Source of the DNA: Histomonas meleagridis
Taxonomy: Eukaryota; Parabasalia; Tritrichomonadida; Dientamoebidae
NCBI GenBank assembly: GCA_020186115.1
Contig: WSYJ01000013.1
Coordinates: 496,001-560,000 of the forward strand
DNA length: 64,000 nucleotides
Direction: 5' to 3'
Part shown: in pieces, positions 44,723-54,017 of the stretch
Layout: each line of letters opens with the position of its first letter
Numbering within the stretch: the stretch's first letter is position 1
The notes under the pieces: model-generated
Seen by the model: only the letters and a program-made list of their open reading frames with translations
Database searches by the model: none
What the model was told of the DNA's origin: nothing
Translations under genes and position numbers: made by a program

Positions 44723-46987
44723 TTAGAACTTTCCTGACTTTAAGCTCATTGTTCTATTGAATACCTTCTTTTCATCAGTTGAATCCCTATCGACCACGAA
44801 GTATCCCAATCTTTCGAATTGGAACCTGTCGTATTCCTTGGCGTCCTTTAGCATTGGCTCCACCATAGCGTTCTCCTTAATGACTATCGAATCCTTATTC
44901 AAGTCCTTTGTCCAATCGCCTTCGACTGCCATAGGATCCTTTGACATAAATAATTTGTCGTATAGTCTAACTTGTGCTTTGATAGCGCCGTCTGAAACCC
45001 ATTGTATGTAAGCCTTCGCTTTACCTTCGAACTTTTCGGCAATTATTTCGACGACTTGATCATTCTCCTTAACCAAGTCGACAACTTTAATCAAGAAATT
45101 CGCGTACTTCAATCCAACAGGATTCTCTTTCGTCAAGCGCTTGAATCCTTTTTCGCCAATTTCCTGGAAGTCAGAACGATCGATGTATACGACAGATGAT
45201 ATCTTCATTGGACGAACGCCCTTATTTGGATATTTCGGAAACTGTGGCGGTGATAACTCAATAGTTTCGTTCATGTTCTTGATTGTAACTTTAAGTGGAT
45301 CCAATACACAAAACATACGTGGCGCTGTTTCATCAAGTTCTTGACTTTGTACGTATTCTAATTTCTCGTAATCAATCGACGACTTAACGTTACGTGTGTA
45401 GCCTACGCCTTTAACAAATGTGCGGATAGCTGACGCTGTGAAACCTCTACGTCGAAGTCCTGCAACTGTTGGCATACGTGGGTCATCCCAACCATTAACT
45501 AAATGCTGTTGGACTAATGCTTGTAAACGACGTTTCGACATAACTGTGTATGTGATATTCAAACGTGAGAACTCCCATACGAATGGCTTGTAGATACGTA
45601 ATGCATCAAGCACCCAATAATATGAATCTCTTCGACTTTCGAATTCTAATGTGCATAATGAATGTGTAACGTGTTCAATGGAATCAATGACACAATGTGA
45701 ATAATCATATGTCGGATAGATACACCATTCATCTTTGGTGCGCGGATGTGGGCTATAGATAATACGATATGCGACTTGATCACGCATGTTTGGATTAAGG
45801 CTTTGATAATCCATCTTTAAACGTAACGTGGCTTCTGATGGGGTATAGTATCCAATTCGCATAAGCTCAAATTCACGTAATGACTCTTCAACTGGACGAT
45901 CACGCCATGGAGATGGAAGTTTGTTCTGGCGATAATGCTTGATTTCGGCTTTGGTTTGGTGGCAGACATACGCAAGTCCTGCCTTGATGAGTTGGATTGC
46001 AAATTCATAAAGTTGATGGAAATAATCAGATGTATGTGTGATCTTCCACCAGTGGAATCCCATCCATTGGACATCGGATTTGATACCTTCGATGAATTCG
46101 TCCTTTTCTTTGGCTGGATTTGTGTCATCAAGTCTCATGTAACATTTGCCACCTTTAAGTTCAGCAAGACCAAAGTCAAGATACATGGCTTTGGCATGAC
46201 CAATGTGGATCCAGCCATTTGGTTCTGGTGGGAAACGAGTCATATAACTTCCATTTGTAATTTCCATATGTTGTTTTTGAACATCATCAGGATTCTTCAT
46301 TGCGTTGTCGGCTGGAGTGGGGAATTTGGCAACAATACCAGCAAAGTCAATCTCGTTATCTTCATCTTCAGCAGATTCAGCTTTTTCAACTTCTTTTTTA
46401 GGCTCTTCCTTCTTTGGAGCTTCTTTCTTAGGCGCTTGTTTGACTGGTGCTTTGTCTGGAATTGTGCTGAGAACTTTGTTGATCTCGGACATTATCATTC
46501 CACTATTGGCGAATTTCATGTTTTCATAAGATTTAACCTTTTGGAGAATGGATCCAACAGCAGCTTTCTTGCCTTTTTGTTCAATGATGGATTTGATGGA
46601 ATCTTCACCAAAGGCTTTATTGACATTAGAAACGATTTGTTCATTAGTAACTTCAATACCAATTCCTGATTCTGCATCGAACTGTTCATCAGTGTAAGTG
46701 TTGTTCTTCGAAACAAAGTCCATGATGGATGCAAGTTGTTCTTGAGTTTTGATCTTATCTTCACCAATGTAGAGAGCAATCTTACTGAAAGCTGCATTTG
46801 GAAGAACCTTTTGTGATAACTTCTGAAGTAAAACACCTTTTGCTTGTGGACATCCAGATGATGGAATTTTGGCTTCTTGAATAGCTAATAAGAGACGACT
46901 TGTTGATTTTTGATTCTTAAGAAGCTTATTAGCTTCTGTCTCGGAAATTCCAATTGATAGGAACACCTTTTTTGTTTCCTCACTCAT
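44723..46987 (-). CDS. Glutaminyl-tRNA synthetase (cytosolic, eukaryotic type)
   Basis: 754 residues. Residues ~1-180 are the helical N-terminal domain typical of eukaryotic GlnRS (FLSIGISETEANKLLKNQKS). A Lys/Pro/Glu linker (APKKEAPKKEEPKKEVEKAE) connects it to the class I catalytic core. Core landmarks are TRFPPEPNGWIHIGHAKAM (HIGH), RLDDTNPAKE and TVMSKRRL (the KMSKS equivalent), followed by the beta-barrel anticodon domain (PRMFCVLDPLKVTI). It charges tRNA-Gln with glutamine in the cytosol. Its codon choice is visibly more GC-ending than neighbouring genes, consistent with high expression. The start is the ATG at 46987. Confidence 0.97.
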   Translation of the reverse strand: MSEETKKVFLSIGISETEANKLLKNQKSTSRLLLAIQEAKIPSSGCPQAKGVLLQKLSQKVLPNAAFSKIALYIGEDKIKTQEQLASIMDFVSKNNTYTDEQFDAESGIGIEVTNEQIVSNVNKAFGEDSIKSIIEQKGKKAAVGSILQKVKSYENMKFANSGMIMSEINKVLSTIPDKAPVKQAPKKEAPKKEEPKKEVEKAESAEDEDNEIDFAGIVAKFPTPADNAMKNPDDVQKQHMEITNGSYMTRFPPEPNGWIHIGHAKAMYLDFGLAELKGGKCYMRLDDTNPAKEKDEFIEGIKSDVQWMGFHWWKITHTSDYFHQLYEFAIQLIKAGLAYVCHQTKAEIKHYRQNKLPSPWRDRPVEESLREFELMRIGYYTPSEATLRLKMDYQSLNPNMRDQVAYRIIYSPHPRTKDEWCIYPTYDYSHCVIDSIEHVTHSLCTLEFESRRDSYYWVLDALRIYKPFVWEFSRLNITYTVMSKRRLQALVQQHLVNGWDDPRMPTVAGLRRRGFTASAIRTFVKGVGYTRNVKSSIDYEKLEYVQSQELDETAPRMFCVLDPLKVTIKNMNETIELSPPQFPKYPNKGVRPMKISSVVYIDRSDFQEIGEKGFKRLTKENPVGLKYANFLIKVVDLVKENDQVVEIIAEKFEGKAKAYIQWVSDGAIKAQVRLYDKLFMSKDPMAVEGDWTKDLNKDSIVIKENAMVEPMLKDAKEYDRFQFERLGYFVVDRDSTDEKKVFNRTMSLKSGKF

Positions 46988-47412
46988 ACGTGATTGTGGT
47001 CAGTGGCAGTTTTTGTGTGGGATTTCAGCAAGCCAAAACCGCTCATTTTGAATGAAGCTGGCTCGATTTTCACACAAAATAAATATGGGAAAGTCGTTAC
47101 AAAAAATATATATTTTGCATTAATTTAATAATATTGATGATTAATATTAAGACAATGTAATGAAATTAATATATTACTTTTATTCTTTGATTTTTATAAT
47201 ATAATTTTGATATTCAATTGTATTTAATTTTAGATTAATAAAATTAACTTGTTATAACAATATCTAATGGATATATTTTGCAGATTATTGAGATTAAAAT
47301 ATTGTAAAATATTGTAAAGTTTGTGAAAAGCAAAAATTTGGTCACATTAAATTTAAATAATTTCTGCCAAATAAAAATGAATTAAAATAAAATTGTCTTA
47401 AAATTGGTAAAG
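46988..47412. other. Divergent gap without a clear motif
   Basis: 425 bp between the divergent GlnRS and methyltransferase genes. I see AAAACCGC near 47036 and otherwise AT-rich sequence with short direct repeats (ATATTGTAAAATATTGTAAA near 47300). No convincing AACGTT/AACGGT element is near either start. Confidence 0.3.
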
Positions 47413-48450
47413 ATGTGGAGCAAACAAGAAATTTTAGCTTTTTCCGATTTATTATCTGCACTAACAAACTACCGAGCAGTCGCATCAAAAAGCCTTGATG
47501 AAATGGCTCAAAAAGGAGTTCGTACTCCACAGCAAATTACCAATCTTAGAAATGCTGTAAATTCAAATGCTGATCTTTTTGAATATATCATAAAAAAGGC
47601 TCCAGGTGTGTTTGGTGCCAAAAAAGAACAACAAATTCAATTTCCAATTACTAGATCACCTGAAGAATTTGATTCAACTGATCTTTCTCAACTTATGGCC
47701 GCTATTAAATCCGCGGCTCGTGACTGGACCCCACTTGGTGATAATGAACGAAATCAAACTTACACTCCAATCATTGATGCGCTTAATGAATTTCTTCCCA
47801 GAGACTCTACTGTTCTAGTTCCAGGTGCAGGCCTTTGTCGCCTTGCCGTCGAAATCAGTTCTTCAGGTTTTATCTCATTTGCTAATGAGCAAGCTTTCAT
47901 CATGATATTAATGACGCAAATTGCACTTCGACGAAAACATGTATTTCAGATTTTCCCATTTCTTCATCAAGTATCTGGTCTAGATTCATATGATGATGCA
48001 CTTATGGGGTTCACATTTCCTTCAGCACAAATCAAAGATAACTACGATACACGAGGTGGGATCATTGATCCACTAAAGCTGCTTTCTGAGGGAAGGTTAA
48101 ATCTTCTTGCTGGTGGTTTTGAAGCAATAAAATGTGCACGTGAACATCTTTATGATGCTGTGGTAACTTGCTATTTTATCGATGTTGTGGAAAATATTCG
48201 GCAAACAGTCGAATTAATTTATAACCTCCTTCGGCCTGGAGGATATTGGATAAATATGGGACCAATGCTTTTGCATAGATGTGATGATAATTTGTTCTCA
48301 TCAATGACACTAACAGATCTTGTACAAATTACAGAAGAAATGGGATTCCAAATAGTGAAGGATGATAGAGTTTATACAACATATTGCCAAAACCCAAAGT
48401 CACACATCAGATCATCTTATAGGTGTCAGTTTCTAGTTGCACGAAAGTGA
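47413..48450 (+). CDS. Carnosine N-methyltransferase-like (N2227 family) enzyme
   Basis: 345 residues from the ATG at 47413, three codons inside a frame opened by a TTG. The S-adenosylmethionine site is VLVPGAGLCRLAVEIS (family pattern VPGxGLxRL). Later elements match the N2227/CARNMT1 family in order: FPFLHQVSGLDS, LAGGFEAIKCAREHLYDAVV TCYFIDVVENI, and LRPGGYWINMGPMLLH. The family methylates the imidazole of carnosine or histidine-containing substrates; trichomonads are not known to make carnosine, so the substrate may be a histidine dipeptide or a protein. Cytosolic; no targeting signal. Confidence 0.9.
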   Translation: MWSKQEILAFSDLLSALTNYRAVASKSLDEMAQKGVRTPQQITNLRNAVNSNADLFEYIIKKAPGVFGAKKEQQIQFPITRSPEEFDSTDLSQLMAAIKSAARDWTPLGDNERNQTYTPIIDALNEFLPRDSTVLVPGAGLCRLAVEISSSGFISFANEQAFIMILMTQIALRRKHVFQIFPFLHQVSGLDSYDDALMGFTFPSAQIKDNYDTRGGIIDPLKLLSEGRLNLLAGGFEAIKCAREHLYDAVVTCYFIDVVENIRQTVELIYNLLRPGGYWINMGPMLLHRCDDNLFSSMTLTDLVQITEEMGFQIVKDDRVYTTYCQNPKSHIRSSYRCQFLVARK

Positions 48451-48786
48451 TACTCATGATTAAATAAACACATCTTTGATATAAAATATCTATTCTTAAA
48501 TTATGAGCATATTCATGAAAAAAAAAATAATTTTTATTTTTAATAACAAATGAAAGTAAATCAGTAAAGTATTTTAACCAGTGATTTTTGGATTAAGAAA
48601 TGGTATGTTTTTAACAATTTACTGTTTACAAGTTGTTTATCAGCGTTAACCGTTTATATTGACCAAGATTTTGAAAAACCGTCAATTACCGATCAGAGTA
48701 TTCAAATTTGTGAATGAGAATTTGGAAGGAAAAGTCACACCAAGAAAGTTTACTGTAATGCTAAGATTTATCTATTTAATTGTTTT
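48451..48786. other. Convergent gap with a stray AACCGTTTA motif
   Basis: At 48646-48655 GTTAACCGTTTA reads like the promoter motif but no gene follows it on the plus strand. The frame after it (about 48659-48800) is short and runs into the 3' end of the Rab gene. It could mark an unannotated RNA, or be chance. Confidence 0.3.
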
Positions 48787-49425
48787 TCACTTGCAGCATC
48801 CACCTTTCTTCTTTGTGGTTGGCTCATTTAGACTAACTCCCTTTTCTTCATGAGCTGGCTCTATTTTGTTGTCCATAACATAACGAATTAAATCGGTGAC
48901 TGCATTTTCGATATTTGTTGCTTCGCGAGCGCTGGTGGTATAGAAACCAACAAATCCTTTGCTTTTAATATACTCATTCATTTCTTCTTGTGATTTGGTC
49001 CAGTTCCCACCGGTACAAAGATCAATTTTGTTGCCAAGAAGCATACAAGGAATTGGTTTACCTTCTGATGTGAAAACTTTGGAATCAATATCTTTTTTCC
49101 AATCATCAACCATGTCAAAAGTTGGCATCCTAGTGACATCAAATACAACAAATGCTGCACATGCTTCTTGATAATAAACATGAGTCATATTTCCATATCG
49201 TTCTTGACCTGCAATATCCCAAAGTTGGATGTTAATTGTAGTATTTGGGTCCCACTGAATGTCTTTGCTTGCAAAATCGACCCCAATCGTTGTTTTATAA
49301 AATTCGGAAAAGAATCCTTGAACGTACTGACGAATAAGAGAGGTTTTTCCTGTACCCATTTCCCCAACAACAAGAACCTTCATAACCAATTTTATTTGCG
49401 CAGGCGTATCTCCCAAATCAACCAT
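48787..49425 (-). CDS. Rab-family small GTPase, Rab32/38-like
   Basis: 212 residues. All nucleotide-binding motifs are present: P-loop GEMGTGKTS, switch I TTIGVDF, DxxG in WDIAGQERYGNM, GNKIDL and TSAREA. The switch II variant IAGQE (instead of TAGQE), together with MTHVYYQEACAAFVVFDVTR and DWKKDIDSKV, is diagnostic for the Rab32/Rab38 clade, which acts on lysosome-related organelles and organelle contacts. The C terminus ...KKKGGCCK carries the two prenylatable Cys, followed by one Lys. TAACCGTTTC lies ~12 bp upstream of the ATG at 49425. Confidence 0.95.
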   Translation of the reverse strand: MVDLGDTPAQIKLVMKVLVVGEMGTGKTSLIRQYVQGFFSEFYKTTIGVDFASKDIQWDPNTTINIQLWDIAGQERYGNMTHVYYQEACAAFVVFDVTRMPTFDMVDDWKKDIDSKVFTSEGKPIPCMLLGNKIDLCTGGNWTKSQEEMNEYIKSKGFVGFYTTSAREATNIENAVTDLIRYVMDNKIEPAHEEKGVSLNEPTTKKKGGCCK

Positions 49426-50075
49426 TTTCTATATGAAACGGTTAGAAAGTTTGACTATCTTCGTTCGGTTTACTTTTGAATAGTTTATCATGCAGAGTGA
49501 AAAGAAGTTTTTTTCTAAAATTTTATCGTATATTTCATTAAAATAATTATAATAATAGTAATTCTAAAATTTTAATAATTATATTTTTTATTTAATATGG
49601 CAAAAATGTTATGAAATAATATTAATTAAAATGAAAATTTTTTATTTTAGATATTTTTTTTTTGTTATGTACAAAAGCAATGTCAAAAACATGTCATGTG
49701 CAAAAAAATAAGACTGAAACACCAGACAAAAGTATAAAAATAAATTAATCTTTTCATTTAATGTGGATATAAGATCAAGTATATTTTTATTCATGAAAAA
49801 ATAATGAGATTTTTAGGAAAAACAATCGTACTTTTTCCAAACGTATTTTTTTATCAAATTTATTTTTTTCTCACAATTAGAGTTCAATCATACGATGATT
49901 TTTTAAAAGTCAATTAAATCAAGGAAATGACTTTTATCAAAAAGGCAAAAAACATTCAAAAAGAATAAATTTTTGTTGTGTAATATTTCCATGAAGCTTT
50001 TTGATAGCAAATTATTATTTTTCTATGAACTTTCATTCATCAAAATTGTCTTTTCAGTAATTTAGGTAGAAAAGC
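49426..50075. other. Divergent gap between Rab and kinase genes
   Basis: 650 bp, very AT-rich. AAACGGTTA at 49437-49445 belongs to the Rab gene. CAAACGTATTT near 49838-49848 is the nearest similar element on the kinase side. No reading frame of interest. Confidence 0.35.
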
Positions 50076-51446
50076 ATGAGATCGAGCCTAAGGGTTAGAA
50101 ATCCAAAAGTTGTTTGTATACATGATTTTTTAGTTTCAGAGGTTATTGGTGAAGGTTCATTTGCAAAAGTTAGAATTGCGTACCACAAGAGATCAAAAGA
50201 TCTTTTTGCGGTAAAAATAATACCAAAAACAAAAATACAAGAATCTAAGCATGGAAAACGGCTCTTACAAAACGAAACAATTTTAGCACCCTTAATATAC
50301 CATCCATATATCATTCAAGTTATTGAAATTGCAGATTCACATTCACAGATTTTTCAATTCATGAGAATGGCACGAAAAGGCGATGTGTGTCAAATTTTGA
50401 GACGAGAACCAATAGAATACCTAAATATTATTCGAATTATTAATCAACTACTTTCAGCGGTCGAATATTTACATTCATATGGCATTGTACACAGAGATTT
50501 AAAGCTCGACAATATTTTGATAACAGAAAACAATAATGTTAAATTATGTGATTTTGGGTTAGCTTCAATTACGTTTAATGGAAAAGTTCATGGAAATTGT
50601 GGTTCATATGAATATGCAGCACCAGAAGCAATTCATCAACAAGAATTTGATGGATTTAAAGCAGACATGTATAGCGTTGGAGTGATAATTTATGCATTAT
50701 TTTCAAGAAAACTTCCACATTCTAAAGTTAGTAAGGAATATGATTTTAAATCAAATCCAATAGATTATAGTCGTGTCCCACCATTATTTCATCCACTTGT
50801 AATGAATTTATTATCAATGGACCCAAGAGAAAGACCATATGCTTCAGACGCACTTAATTATCCTGCTTTAAAGGCACCATATAAAAACAGAATGAAACCT
50901 TTATCTGCTCTTATCGAACCGGATTTTAATGTACCTTCTGCCTATGTTATTATATCTAAATTAAGTCAAGCACTCCAAACTCCATTGGATAAATTAATAG
51001 AAAAGTTAAACGAAAAAAATCCAACAAGAGAAAAACTTTTTTTTCTTCTTTATCATTATAGATTCATGAAATATGAGATGAAAGGTATTGAATATCCTTT
51101 TCAGATACCATTCGTATCTAATTCAATGCCTGTTAGATTAAACGAAAATACAATGCTTCGTGTTTTTCAAGTTAGAGCATTTGATCTATATGAGAAAATG
51201 CATCAGTATTTGATGAAAAAGAGATGTTGTGCTTCATCACCAATTTCATTAACTAATATAATTGTTCAATATAACGAAACTGTTGATATAAGAATCAAGT
51301 TTCATTGTTGTGATAATGAATCATTTAGTTGTGTGCAATCAACATTAGTTTTGGATCCAAGTGATTCCCCAGGATCTGGAATTGAATTATCAAAAGAAAT
51401 AATGAATTATATGATTCAAATTTTCCCTGAAACACAAGTTGTATAG
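50076..51446 (+). CDS. Serine/threonine protein kinase, CAMK/SNF1-like
   Basis: 456 residues. The kinase domain spans ~14-275: glycine loop VIGEGSFAKVRIAYH, VAIK-type Lys in FAVKIIPK, Glu in LLQNETILAPLIYHPYII, HRDLKLDN, DFGLA, and the APE of YAAPEAIHQ, so it should be active. The activation loop (ASITFNGKVHGNCGSYEYAA) has no Thr at the LKB1-site position. The ~180-residue C-terminal region has a second fold (TREKLFFLLYHYRFMKYEMK ... DIRIKFHCCDNESFSC) that recalls the KA1-bearing tails of MARK/BRSK-type kinases in trichomonads. Substrates unknown. No promoter motif is obvious near the ATG. Confidence 0.9.
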   Translation: MRSSLRVRNPKVVCIHDFLVSEVIGEGSFAKVRIAYHKRSKDLFAVKIIPKTKIQESKHGKRLLQNETILAPLIYHPYIIQVIEIADSHSQIFQFMRMARKGDVCQILRREPIEYLNIIRIINQLLSAVEYLHSYGIVHRDLKLDNILITENNNVKLCDFGLASITFNGKVHGNCGSYEYAAPEAIHQQEFDGFKADMYSVGVIIYALFSRKLPHSKVSKEYDFKSNPIDYSRVPPLFHPLVMNLLSMDPRERPYASDALNYPALKAPYKNRMKPLSALIEPDFNVPSAYVIISKLSQALQTPLDKLIEKLNEKNPTREKLFFLLYHYRFMKYEMKGIEYPFQIPFVSNSMPVRLNENTMLRVFQVRAFDLYEKMHQYLMKKRCCASSPISLTNIIVQYNETVDIRIKFHCCDNESFSCVQSTLVLDPSDSPGSGIELSKEIMNYMIQIFPETQVV

Positions 51447-51847
51447 TGTTTCATAAAGTTGTGTTTATTAAAATTGTATGAATTTTTTCCGTAAATTTTT
51501 TTTTGGAGAAAAATTGTGATATGGAGTCACTCAAAAAGGCATTATTGTATACTTTTTATATTTCGACAAATATAAAATTGATTTATCATTTCAATTTTTG
51601 AAGTCGTTCTATTCATATTCGAACAGAAAATGAAACAAATACATGAATATACGATTGCTTCTTATTGTAATGTAAAATATATTGGTTTATCTTCAACATC
51701 TATTTTATATAACCTATAAATTATTCTTAAAAACTCATTGGAATTTTATTTATTGATATTTTATGTATAACTAATGTCATTATACGCATTGATATTATTT
51801 TCAGCACTAATAAAATATTTATAAATACAATAAAAAATTTTATCTTT
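51447..51847. other. Convergent gap without a recognised gene
   Basis: Between the 3' ends of the kinase (plus) and adenosine kinase (minus). AT-rich, with no repeats or motifs of note. Confidence 0.35.
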
Positions 51848-52882
51848 TTATTGAATCTTAAAATCAGGTTTATAATTTGGAACAGTACATCCTCTGACTT
51901 GAATATTACATGAAGCGCAATAATTCCCTGCATCAATACATGTTTCAAGTGAACAACCTTTAACGTAATAAGCTAAAAAACCACCTGCAAATGAATCTCC
52001 AGCACCATTAGTATCAATTATTTTAGAATTTTCTATTTTAATTGTAGATCTGTTAATTGGTTCATTTCCATTTTGACATCCAATTGTTGGTTGACTTCCC
52101 ATTGTTGTAACAACAATTCTTTTATCACATGGAGTTTCGAAATTAGCAATCTTTTTTGTAAGTTCCATTATATTAACATCTTCTTTCTCTGAAGATAATA
52201 TTTTGAACTTCTTTGCAAAAGAAATTATCTCTGTTTCATTACCAAAAATGATTGTTGCCTTTTTGAATATTTCATAAAATGTTGGAAATTGAACTGATTC
52301 AATAGCAGATGGAGATGAAAGACAAAGAACCAAAGGAATTTTTCTTCTATGACATTCTAAAGCAATAGATAAAGCAATCTTATCAGAAGATCTTATGAAA
52401 AAGGTACTAATCATAACAACGTTTGCTTTCTTAAGTGAATTAATAACTTCAGGTGTTTCCCAATAATTATATTCCATTGCACCTGAAGCACCAAGAGAAG
52501 CAACGATCGATCGATTGTTATTACATAGCAAAATAGCACAACATCCAGTACACATGTTTGGGATTATTTGATAATGATGCTTAACACCACATTTTAATAA
52601 TGTTTCTTCAAGAATCTTTCTGTTTTCATCATCACCAACAGAACCAACGATAATTGTTTCTCCATCTTTCTGCACCATCCATTGATACATTACTAGAGCA
52701 TTTTGACATCCCCCTCCTGCTGTTATAATTGCTTTTTCTTTACGTACTGTTTCATCAATTAAAGGTTGAAAGAATGAGTCAGCAAGAATCGCATCATCAT
52801 TTTTTAAGCCCCATTTCTTCAAGAAAGCTTCATCAACTTGGACGCTAACATCAATAAGGGGATTGCAAAATGCAAGAAGCAT
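51848..52882 (-). CDS. Adenosine kinase (PfkB family)
   Basis: 344 residues if started at the ATG at 52882, whose product begins MLLAFCNPLIDVSVQVD as in other adenosine kinases; the open frame extends to a TTG at 52930. The ribose-binding GG motif is ITAGGGCQNALVMYQWM. The PfkB signature with the catalytic Asp is IDTNGAGDSFAGGFLAYYV. Length and order fit the family. It phosphorylates adenosine to AMP; trichomonads cannot make purines de novo and depend on salvage, so this enzyme is expected to be important. Adenosine specificity versus other nucleosides is inferred from the N-terminal CNPLIDVS pattern. Confidence 0.92.
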   Translation of the reverse strand: MLLAFCNPLIDVSVQVDEAFLKKWGLKNDDAILADSFFQPLIDETVRKEKAIITAGGGCQNALVMYQWMVQKDGETIIVGSVGDDENRKILEETLLKCGVKHHYQIIPNMCTGCCAILLCNNNRSIVASLGASGAMEYNYWETPEVINSLKKANVVMISTFFIRSSDKIALSIALECHRRKIPLVLCLSSPSAIESVQFPTFYEIFKKATIIFGNETEIISFAKKFKILSSEKEDVNIMELTKKIANFETPCDKRIVVTTMGSQPTIGCQNGNEPINRSTIKIENSKIIDTNGAGDSFAGGFLAYYVKGCSLETCIDAGNYCASCNIQVRGCTVPNYKPDFKIQ

Positions 52883-53138
52883 TGTGAAGTGAATTAATAC
52901 CTGGTATCCTGGTACCTCATGTATTTTCAATGTTTGTCACACTTTTTCTGTTGGAATCCATTGAAATTTAGTGGGTCATAAAAGAAATATTCAAAAGTAT
53001 GTTTGGTCTGTATTTCAATAAATATATTTTTTAAAACCTAAAAATTGTGTACAAAACTTTCAACAACGATATGAAGGCCAATGAAAACAAAGAAAAATTT
53101 GTTGAGAAATAAAATCTAAGGAAAACATTTTGTTTAAT

Positions 53139-53792
53139 TTAATTCATTGATATTAAACAGTCATTTGTTTGTGCCTCATCACGTTCGCATGCATCAAATA
53201 CTTGAATAATATAAATTCGATCAAAGTTTCTATGAATAGCCATTAATCTCTCAATTATTTGATTTTCTTCATCTGTAAGGTTTATTACAAAGCTGGAGCT
53301 AAGAAGTTCACTATTTCTCACTCTTGTTCTAATAAAAGTAGAATTTCCACTTCTTTGAATTAAAACTTCACTTGAGATTTCTCCTACATCTTCCTCTTCT
53401 TCTTCTAAACCTTCATTTCCATATGATTCAAAATAATAATTTCTAAAAATGCTCTTTATTGAGTCTAACTTATCAAACATTCCATATTTTTTATTCTCAA
53501 AAAACAAAAAATATTTTGATTTTGGAAAATGATATCTTGAAGGATTACCAGGAAAATTATAATTCGGAAACTCTATTGGATTTAATAACATAAATATGGA
53601 ATAATCTTCATATTCATTAATCCAAATAATACTTTCATTTTGAAGTTGCTTTTTATTATGGAAAAATAAACAATTTTTTGCATTATATTGATGTTCTTGT
53701 ATGATAATATCCTTAATATTTTTCACAGTAGTAGGGATTTGAAGCTTAAGAACTGCTTCAAAGCCAGTTAAATCTTCTACTATAATCCTCAT
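53139..53792 (-). CDS. Ubiquitin-like / UBA protein resembling Rad23
   Basis: 217 residues. Residues 1-70 have the ubiquitin-fold rhythm (MRIIVEDLTGFEAVLKLQIP TTVKNIKDII ... CLFFHNKKQLQNES). The C-terminal ~45 residues (LTDEENQIIERLMAIHRNFD RIYIIQVFDACERDEAQTND) match the second UBA domain of Rad23, including the IERLxA and QxFxACExxE pattern. Between them is an acidic linker (GLEEEEEDVGE), with no first UBA and no XPC-binding domain recognised. Rad23 proteins shuttle ubiquitylated substrates to the proteasome and stabilise XPC. A shuttle role is likely, a repair role less so. AACGGTCA at 53831-53838 lies ~40 bp upstream. Confidence 0.7.
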   Translation of the reverse strand: MRIIVEDLTGFEAVLKLQIPTTVKNIKDIIIQEHQYNAKNCLFFHNKKQLQNESIIWINEYEDYSIFMLLNPIEFPNYNFPGNPSRYHFPKSKYFLFFENKKYGMFDKLDSIKSIFRNYYFESYGNEGLEEEEEDVGEISSEVLIQRSGNSTFIRTRVRNSELLSSSFVINLTDEENQIIERLMAIHRNFDRIYIIQVFDACERDEAQTNDCLISMN

Positions 53793-53920
53793 AAAAATAA
53801 TAAATCCTCATTGTGTGAATAAAATCTTTTAACGGTCAAACCTCAATGTTTTCTGTCTTTTGCCCATTCCAAAATAGTTATTAACCAATTTATTAATAAT
53901 AACAGATAACAAAACTATAT

Positions 53921-53998
53921 TAACGGAGTGTGTTATAAAAAATTTGATTGATATCAATGTGTGTTGCAATTTACAAGTTGTAAAAATTATAAACGTTC
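53921..53998. promoter_or_regulatory. TAACGGAG and AAACGTTC motifs before the Pmp-like gene
   Basis: TAACGGAG at 53921-53928 and AAACGTTC at 53991-53998; the second is ~20 bp upstream of the ATG at 54018, inside a frame extension that starts at a TTG at 53961. The divergent AACGGTCA at 53831-53838 serves the opposite gene. Confidence 0.45.
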
Positions 53999-54017
53999 TT
54001 TATTCATTCGACCAAAA

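Noticed and set aside
45935-46669. 244-residue plus-strand frame opposite glutaminyl-tRNA synthetase
   Set aside because: It is the antisense shadow of a well-supported gene; its Phe/Cys/Ser-rich sequence reflects the complement of the coding codons.
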